From the NCBI RefSeq assembly GCF_000739655.1, contig NZ_BATR01000157.1, positions 1-50,089 of the forward strand: a DNA stretch of 50,089 nt, written 5' to 3'. The translations under genes and the position numbers were made by a program. Below are positions 45,294 to 50,089 of the stretch, in pieces (position 1 is the first letter of the stretch; each line of letters opens with the position of its first letter). Below the pieces are notes generated by a model, which was not told where the DNA came from, ran no database searches, and was given only the letters and a program-made list of their open reading frames with translations. Source of the stretch: Verrucomicrobium sp. BvORR106 (GTDB lineage: Bacteria > Verrucomicrobiota > Verrucomicrobiia > Verrucomicrobiales > Verrucomicrobiaceae).

Positions 45294-47870
45294 TCACTTT
45301 TTCACAAACTGGATCCTCGTGCCCTCCAGCCGGGCCTCGATGACATCGCCATCGACGAACTTCCCGTCCAGCATGTCGAGTGAGAGCGGGTCCAGAACCA
45401 GTCTCTGAATGGCCCTCTTGAGAGGGCGGGCTCCGAAGACGGGGTCGTAACCTTCGTCGGCAATCTTCCGCACCGCCTCGTCCGTGAGGACCAGGCCGAT
45501 GTTCTGCTTAGCCAGGCGGCCGACCACCCGCTGGAGCTGCACCTTGACGATCTCGCCCAGATCTCGGGCATCGAGCCGGTCGAAGATGATGACCTCATCG
45601 ATACGGTTGAGGAACTCCGGACGGAAGAACTGGCGCAACGCATCGCGGACCAGAGCCTCCCGTTGTTCGGGGTTGGACTCCTCCTGGATGGCATGACTGC
45701 CGATGTTGCTGGTCATGATGATGACCGTATTCCGGAAGTCCACGGTCCTCCCCTGCCCGTCCGTGATCCGCCCGTCATCCAGCACCTGGAGGAGGGAGTT
45801 GAACACATCCGGGTGGGCTTTCTCCACCTCGTCAAAGAGGATCACGCTGTACGGCCGACGGCGGACCGCCTCCGTGAGCTGACCACCCTCTTCATAGCCG
45901 ACGTATCCGGGAGGCGCCCCGATGAGTCGGGCCACGCTGTGCTTCTCCATGTACTCGCTCATGTCGATGCGGGTCATGGCGTTCTCATCGTCGAAGAGGA
46001 ACTCGGCCAGGGCCTTGCTCAATTCCGTCTTCCCCACCCCGGTGGGACCGAGGAAGAGGAAGCTGCCGATCGGGCGGTTCTCATCCTGAAGACCTGCCCG
46101 GGCACGCCGAACGGCATTCGAGACCGCCTTGATGGCACTCTTCTGCCCGATGACGCGATTGGCCAGACGGTCCTCCATGTGGGTGAGCTTGGACCGCTCC
46201 CCTTCCTGTAGACGGCTCACGGGAATGCCCGTCCATGTGGCGACCACCTTGGCGATGTCATCCTCCGTCACCTCCTCCCGCAGCAACTGCCCCTTGGCAG
46301 CCCCTTGGGCATGGGCCTGGGTCGCCTCCTGGAGTTTCTTCTCCAGATCGGGGATGAGGCCGTACTGGATCTCGCCGGCACGGGCGAAGTCACCACGTCG
46401 CTGCGCCTGCTCCTGCTCGGTGCGGAGGCGGTCGATTTCCTCCTTCACCTTGCGGCTGGCCTGCACGACTTCCTTCTCCTTCTGCCACTGGAGCTTCAGG
46501 CCGGACCCCTTCTCTTTGAGATCGGCGATTTCCTTCTCCAGCTTTTCCAGACGGGCGCGGCTGGCGGGGTCGGTCTCTTTCTTGAGGACCTGCCGCTCCA
46601 TCTCCCGCTGCATGACGTCACGCTCGATGACGTCGATCTCGGTGGGCATGGAGTCGAGCTCAATCTTCAGCCGGCTGGCGGCCTCGTCCACCAGGTCCAC
46701 TGCCTTGTCCGGCAGGAACCGGTCGCTGATGTACCGATGGCTCAGAGTGGCCGCCGCCACGATGGCGCTGTCTTGAATGCGTACACCATGGTGCACTTCA
46801 TAGCGCTCCTTCAGGCCGCGCAGGATGGCAATGGTGTCCTCCACGCTGGGCTCACCCACATACACGGGCTGGAAGCGCCGCTCCAGAGCGGCGTCCTTTT
46901 CAATGTACTTGCGGTACTCGTCCAGGGTGGTGGCCCCGACGCAGCGGAGTTCACCGCGGGCCAGTTGCGGCTTGAGCAGGTTGCTGGCATCCACCGCCCC
47001 CTCGCTCTTCCCGGCACCCACGATGGTGTGGAGCTCATCAATAAAGAGGATGATCTCGCCTTCGCTGGAAGTGACCTCCTTGAGGAAGGCCTTGAGGCGT
47101 TCTTCGAACTCACCGCGATACTTGGCCCCGGCGAGCATGCCGCCCAGGTCCATACTGATGACACGCTTGTTCTTCAAGGAATCGGGCACGTCACCCGCGA
47201 CAATACGGCGGGCGAGTCCCTCCACGATGGCAGTCTTGCCCACGCCGGGCTCGCCGATGAGGACGGGGTTGTTCTTGCTGCGGCGGGAGAGCACCTGCAT
47301 GACGCGGCGGATTTCATCGTCGCGACCAATCACGGGGTCGATCTTCCCTTGCCGCGCGCGGGCGGTGAGATCAGTGCCATATTTCTCCAGCGTCTGGTAC
47401 TTGCCTTCCGGATCTTGGTCGGTCACCCGCTGGGCACCGCGCACGGAAGTGAGAGCCTGCAGCAGAGTTTCATATCTCAGCCCAGCCTGCTTCAACACGC
47501 CTTCGATATCGGTGCGTGTCTTGAAGAGGGCGAGGAGGAAGTGCTCCACGCTGAGGTACTCATCCTTGAGGTGCTTCTGTTCCTTCTCGGCATTGGCCAG
47601 AGTTTCCCGGAGGTCGCCGGAAAGCCGGTCCGCCCCGCCGCCGCCAGAAATACGGGGCTGCTTGGCCAGGAAAGATTCCACACCGGAGACGAGGGCACCC
47701 GAGTTGGCCCCCACCTTGTCCACCAGCGGCTTGGTGATGCCGCCGTCCTGCTCCAGCAGGGCCAGCAGCATGTGGGAGGGTTTGACCTCCGCATGGCCAT
47801 AGCGGGTCGCGATGGACTGCGACGACGCCAGGGCTTCTTGAAGTTTAACAGTGATTCGTTCAGGGTTCAT
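45294..47870 (-). CDS. clpB: ATP-dependent disaggregase chaperone ClpB
   Basis: The 858-residue Hsp100 protein resolubilises aggregates with DnaK. Domains: the N domain (1-145, [17 protein letters not shown]), NBD1 with Walker A GEPGVGKT (206-213) and [15 protein letters not shown], the coiled-coil middle domain (about 410-525) that marks ClpB rather than ClpA/C, and NBD2 with GPTGVGKT (about 605). [20 protein letters not shown] and [17 protein letters not shown] follow. The length is normal. A possible heat-shock promoter lies at 47903-47931. It is a single-gene unit with a terminator at 45221. Confidence 0.98.
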   Translation of the reverse strand: MNPERITVKLQEALASSQSIATRYGHAEVKPSHMLLALLEQDGGITKPLVDKVGANSGALVSGVESFLAKQPRISGGGGADRLSGDLRETLANAEKEQKHLKDEYLSVEHFLLALFKTRTDIEGVLKQAGLRYETLLQALTSVRGAQRVTDQDPEGKYQTLEKYGTDLTARARQGKIDPVIGRDDEIRRVMQVLSRRSKNNPVLIGEPGVGKTAIVEGLARRIVAGDVPDSLKNKRVISMDLGGMLAGAKYRGEFEERLKAFLKEVTSSEGEIILFIDELHTIVGAGKSEGAVDASNLLKPQLARGELRCVGATTLDEYRKYIEKDAALERRFQPVYVGEPSVEDTIAILRGLKERYEVHHGVRIQDSAIVAAATLSHRYISDRFLPDKAVDLVDEAASRLKIELDSMPTEIDVIERDVMQREMERQVLKKETDPASRARLEKLEKEIADLKEKGSGLKLQWQKEKEVVQASRKVKEEIDRLRTEQEQAQRRGDFARAGEIQYGLIPDLEKKLQEATQAHAQGAAKGQLLREEVTEDDIAKVVATWTGIPVSRLQEGERSKLTHMEDRLANRVIGQKSAIKAVSNAVRRARAGLQDENRPIGSFLFLGPTGVGKTELSKALAEFLFDDENAMTRIDMSEYMEKHSVARLIGAPPGYVGYEEGGQLTEAVRRRPYSVILFDEVEKAHPDVFNSLLQVLDDGRITDGQGRTVDFRNTVIIMTSNIGSHAIQEESNPEQREALVRDALRQFFRPEFLNRIDEVIIFDRLDARDLGEIVKVQLQRVVGRLAKQNIGLVLTDEAVRKIADEGYDPVFGARPLKRAIQRLVLDPLSLDMLDGKFVDGDVIEARLEGTRIQFVKK

Positions 47871-47902
47871 AGATTGATTGAGGAGATAGCGAAAATCCTT
47901 TC

Positions 47903-47931
47903 AATAGGGAACACGCACAAACTGGCCCAAG
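47903..47931 (-). promoter_or_regulatory. Possible heat-shock promoter of clpB
   Basis: On the minus strand CTTGGGC (47931-47925) and CCCTATT (47909-47903) are 15 bases apart. They resemble the sigma-32 elements CTTGAAA and CCCCATNT, and end 33 bases before the clpB start. The match is partial and the organism's heat-shock sigma is unknown. Confidence 0.3.
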
Positions 47932-48181
47932 TCGCCGACGTGAACTTAATCCACAGAGCATGAGCACCATAACGCGCCAATGCGGGAGGGCAGCTTGCGG
48001 CAATATAGGGACAATACGTCTCATGAGGTTATTCTCGACTCAGATAATATTGCGCCATTTAGACACACTCGACTCCTAACCGAGGAGGAAGCACACTCCC
48101 TGACCAAAGAATTCGACACTCCTCCTCTGATTCGGCGAGTGAAAATACCAAAAAATCACGTTGTTGATCATCTTGAGCACC

Positions 48182-48991
48182 ATGTCGACGAGAACTCATC
48201 TCCTCCGCTACCCTCTCTGGGCGATTGCCTCGCTGATCATCGCCGGGGGCGGAGGAATGGCCCAAGGCGAGGAGATCAAAGACGTGGCGGGCTGGAAGGT
48301 TCATGTGCAACCGCGACTGGCGGAGCAGCACCCTGCCGAGACGGCCAAAGCCCTGAGACTGCTGGAGGTTCAATTGACGGAGATAGACCGGAAGCTGCCC
48401 GCCCCCGTGGTCAAGCGACTGCGCGAAGTGCCTCTCTGGTTTTCCGTCGGCTACCCCGGTGTGCCACCACGGGCCGAGTACCACCCGAATGCCGGGTGGC
48501 TGAAGGACAACGGTCGCGATGTCGCCATGGCCAAAGGCATTGAGTTTACCAACATCCCCCAGTTTGAAGAGGAACTGGATCGCATGCCCAACTTCGCCCT
48601 GCACGAGCTGGCGCATGCCTATCATGATCTGGTCCTGGGGTTCGATCAGCCAGAGATCCTGGCCGCCTTTGAGCGGGTCACGGCAGCGGGCCTGTACGAT
48701 CGGGTGGAGATGCGCCCCGGAAAGGATCGCCCCCGGGTCATCCGGAAGGCGTATGCGCTGACGAATCACAAGGAGTTCTTCGCCGAATGCAGCGAGGCGT
48801 ACTGGAGCCGGAATGACTTTTACCCGTATGACCGGAAGGAACTGGAGAAGTATGATCCAGAGACCGCGCGGCTGATGGAGAAATGGTGGGGGGGGTGGAG
48901 GAGTAAATGGGCGGAGCTGATTCGAAGGAATGCGGATGTGAAATTGCTCCGGCGACTGAGCCGGATGGCACATCCGGACTACGCCTGCTGA
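48182..48991 (+). CDS. Secreted zinc metallopeptidase-like protein (HExxH)
   Basis: The 269-residue protein has a signal peptide (about 1-29, PLWAIASLIIAGGGGMAQG). A gluzincin-like zinc site HELAHAYHD (His141, Glu142, His145) is followed 50 residues later by NHKEFFAECSEAYW, where Glu198 or Glu202 could be the third ligand, as in several secreted peptidase families. Substrate and exact family are unknown. ATG 48182 is preferred to TTG 48161 because of the signal peptide. Unusually, the last ten residues (SRMAHPDYAC) and the stop codon are encoded by a REP-like hairpin, suggesting that the repeat replaced the original C-terminus. Confidence 0.8.
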   Translation: MSTRTHLLRYPLWAIASLIIAGGGGMAQGEEIKDVAGWKVHVQPRLAEQHPAETAKALRLLEVQLTEIDRKLPAPVVKRLREVPLWFSVGYPGVPPRAEYHPNAGWLKDNGRDVAMAKGIEFTNIPQFEEELDRMPNFALHELAHAYHDLVLGFDQPEILAAFERVTAAGLYDRVEMRPGKDRPRVIRKAYALTNHKEFFAECSEAYWSRNDFYPYDRKELEKYDPETARLMEKWWGGWRSKWAELIRRNADVKLLRRLSRMAHPDYAC

Positions 48992-49003
48992 GACACTGTG
49001 GGG
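48956..49003 (-). repeat. Left inverted REP-like element flanking the RAYT gene
   Basis: Read on the minus strand, it begins CCCCACAGTGTCTCAG, continues with GGCGTAGT and the stem CCGGAT-GTGCC-ATCCGG, and ends CTCAG. It matches the right-hand element (49750-49797) at 47 of 48 bases in inverted orientation. Its outer part codes for the end of the metallopeptidase. Confidence 0.85.
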
Positions 49004-49009
49004 GTATTC

Positions 49010-49673
49010 AGGCCCATTTGCTCTGATAGAGAAGGTAGTGAGAGATCGGCAGGTTTGCTTTCGTCGGGTTCTCCTGGATGTAGCTTCGGTAGTGCTCAAA
49101 CTCAGTGGAATTTCGAACGATCCGGTCATACGATTCTCCCTGCCAGAAACTCCCGGAGCGGCCCAAGCTGGCGTTGATGCTTCTGGCGGAAAACCGCTTC
49201 CAAATCTGCACTTGGGACTTCATGGAAATTTCTGGATGCATCTGCACGAGCAAGTGAATGTGATTGGGCATCATCACATAGTCGCCGAGGAAATAGCGAC
49301 TTCCGTCCGAGTGGTGCAAGACTTCCTGTAGACGCTGCCGGACACAATCTTGTCGCAAAACACACTCTCCATGGCCTGCATCCAGCAGATGATGGAACTC
49401 CTGGGAAAACTCCTGCTGGTATTCTCTCAAATCATTGGGGTCCAGCTTGGATGTCAATTCGCGCCAACTGCAAGTGGCCGAGGCCCTCTCCACTCCCTTG
49501 GATCTGAGCCAGCGCAGCCGTTTCTCCCGGTACATCTCCGCTATGTGCTTGGGTAGAGAGTCGGCAGTTCGGAATGTGATGAAGTAGCAAACCGCCGACT
49601 GCTCCCAGTGCGGCAAGCGCCTGCGCGTGACTTCCGGCGCAACATCATATTGGAAGAACCGGAAGTACGACAT
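49010..49673 (-). CDS. REP-associated tyrosine transposase (RAYT)
   Basis: The 221-residue single-strand DNA transposase of the Y1/HUH family has the HUH motif in MPNHIHLLVQ (His138 and His140). The catalytic Tyr182 lies in FWQGESYDRIVRN, followed by FEHYRSYIQENPTKANL, a signature shared by RAYTs and not by typical IS200 TnpA. The start is placed at ATG 49673; the frame extends to a TTG at 49743, but the ATG gives the normal RAYT start YFRFFQYD. The stop codon falls in the 49008-49012 area. It is flanked by inverted REP-like elements on both sides, so gene and repeats form one unit. It appears intact. Confidence 0.9.
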
Positions 49674-49749
49674 TGGCCAAGGAAGATGATGAGCGGTCGA
49701 ACACTGTCTCCCGCCAAATGTGGCAATCAATCGAAAAAGATTCAAACTT

Positions 49750-49797
49750 CCCCACAGTGTCTCAGCAGGCGTAGTCCGGATGTGCCATCCGGTTCAG
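49750..49797 (+). repeat. Right inverted REP-like element flanking the RAYT gene
   Basis: Forward copy with CCCCACAGTGTCTCAG, GGCGTAGT, the stem CCGGAT-GTGCC-ATCCGG and TTCAG. It pairs with 48956-49003 at 47 of 48 positions. The GTAG tetranucleotide 5' of the hairpin is the hallmark recognised by RAYT enzymes. Confidence 0.85.
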
Positions 49798-49875
49798 GCA
49801 GCGAAGGATGGTCACACCTCCTAACCCAGACACGCTGACCGCCCACATCGTCCGCCCCACCCGCAGCGTCCCACT

Positions 49876-50089
49876 TCAATCTCCAGCGGGCACCGCAAAC
49901 ACACCTGCTGCCGCTTTTACGGAGATCTTCTGATTTCCCGCATAGGCCCGGGCGGCCGCAGCCTTCACTTCAGCACCGGACTTCCCATCGAAAACCGCCT
50001 CCAAAGCATCGCGCAAAATAAACGCCCCCGGATACATCAACTGGGTGGTGGTCAGGGCCACCGGCACTCCCAGTTTCGGGAAATACCTC
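49876..50089 (-). CDS. C-terminal part of an unidentified protein, runs off the window
   Basis: The reading frame is open from the window edge to a stop at 49876-49878 and encodes about 70 residues. They include FPKLGVPVALTTTQLMYPGA, FILRDALEAVFDG and an Ala/Lys-rich helix (GAEVKAAAARAYAGNQK) before a VFAVPAGD end. The start lies beyond the window; the GTG near 50067 is internal, because the frame continues upstream with RYFPKLG. I do not recognise the family from this fragment. Confidence 0.6.
   Translation of the reverse strand, partial: RYFPKLGVPVALTTTQLMYPGAFILRDALEAVFDGKSGAEVKAAAARAYAGNQKISVKAAAGVFAVPAGD

Noticed and set aside
46305-47963. 552-codon open frame opposite clpB
   Set aside because: ClpB is certain on the minus strand; the opposite frame shows low-complexity Leu/Gly/Asp content and no motifs.
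49010-49673. RAYT gene considered as an ordinary IS200/IS605 insertion sequence
   Set aside because: The protein is longer than IS200 TnpA and has the RAYT tail signature. The flanks are inverted REP elements rather than the unmatched left and right ends of IS200/605, and no tnpB is present.

Overview
The window is a GC-rich bacterial chromosome segment, most likely from the Verrucomicrobiota (Verrucomicrobium/Prosthecobacter-like). This is inferred from the 16S 5' end, the gene content (alpha-2-macroglobulins, DKNYY and PQQ-propeller secreted proteins, a RAYT transposase) and the many starts without a clear Shine-Dalgarno sequence. It was not tested by any search. It carries replication genes (dnaE, dnaA-dnaN) and the start of an rRNA operon, so it is core chromosome with small accessory patches.

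Layout. 1-1065: 5' end of a leftward 16S gene, its structured leader and promoter, then about 630 bases without a credible gene. 1066-6985: a small alpha/beta-barrel protein, a CHASE2 adenylate cyclase, and a divergent pair (outer-membrane barrel, FecR/beta-helix protein) that look like one envelope-signalling locus. 7203-10670: DNA polymerase III alpha. 10806-12847: a small unknown protein and a TerD-like protein fused to an HsdR_N-type PD-(D/E)XK nuclease, the best candidate for a new system. 12961-16584: an overlapping operon tyrA-aroA-cmk-plsC. 16740-20120: a lipoprotein, dnaN and dnaA, with an AT-rich candidate origin beside dnaA. 20417-26085: a small protein, an ECF sigma factor with a probable anti-sigma factor, and a 5-oxoprolinase/hydantoinase fusion. 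26229-29853: a secreted protein, a universal stress protein, a secreted protein with a possible caspase-like His/Cys dyad, and a YdjM-type membrane protein. 29920-40613: two lipoproteins sharing a C-terminal module with the lipoprotein next to dnaN, then two alpha-2-macroglobulins. One is truncated before the thioester domain and one is full length with an intact CxEQ thioester. 40933-43060: PhoU, a 520-base repeat mosaic and a DKNYY lipoprotein. 43422-47870: an ArsR regulator broken by an in-frame amber codon, a PQQ beta-propeller protein and ClpB. 48182-50089: a secreted HExxH metallopeptidase, a REP-associated transposase flanked by near-perfect inverted REP elements, and a gene running off the window.

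How parts fit together. The replication and aromatic/lipid/nucleotide genes are housekeeping. The alpha-2-macroglobulin/lipoprotein block, the FecR/CHASE2 locus and the ECF pair are envelope-facing. The RAYT gene and REP hairpins sharing a GTAG head appear both around the transposase and 7 kb away after phoU. The two groups differ by a compensatory stem change, which suggests an active or recently active REP system.
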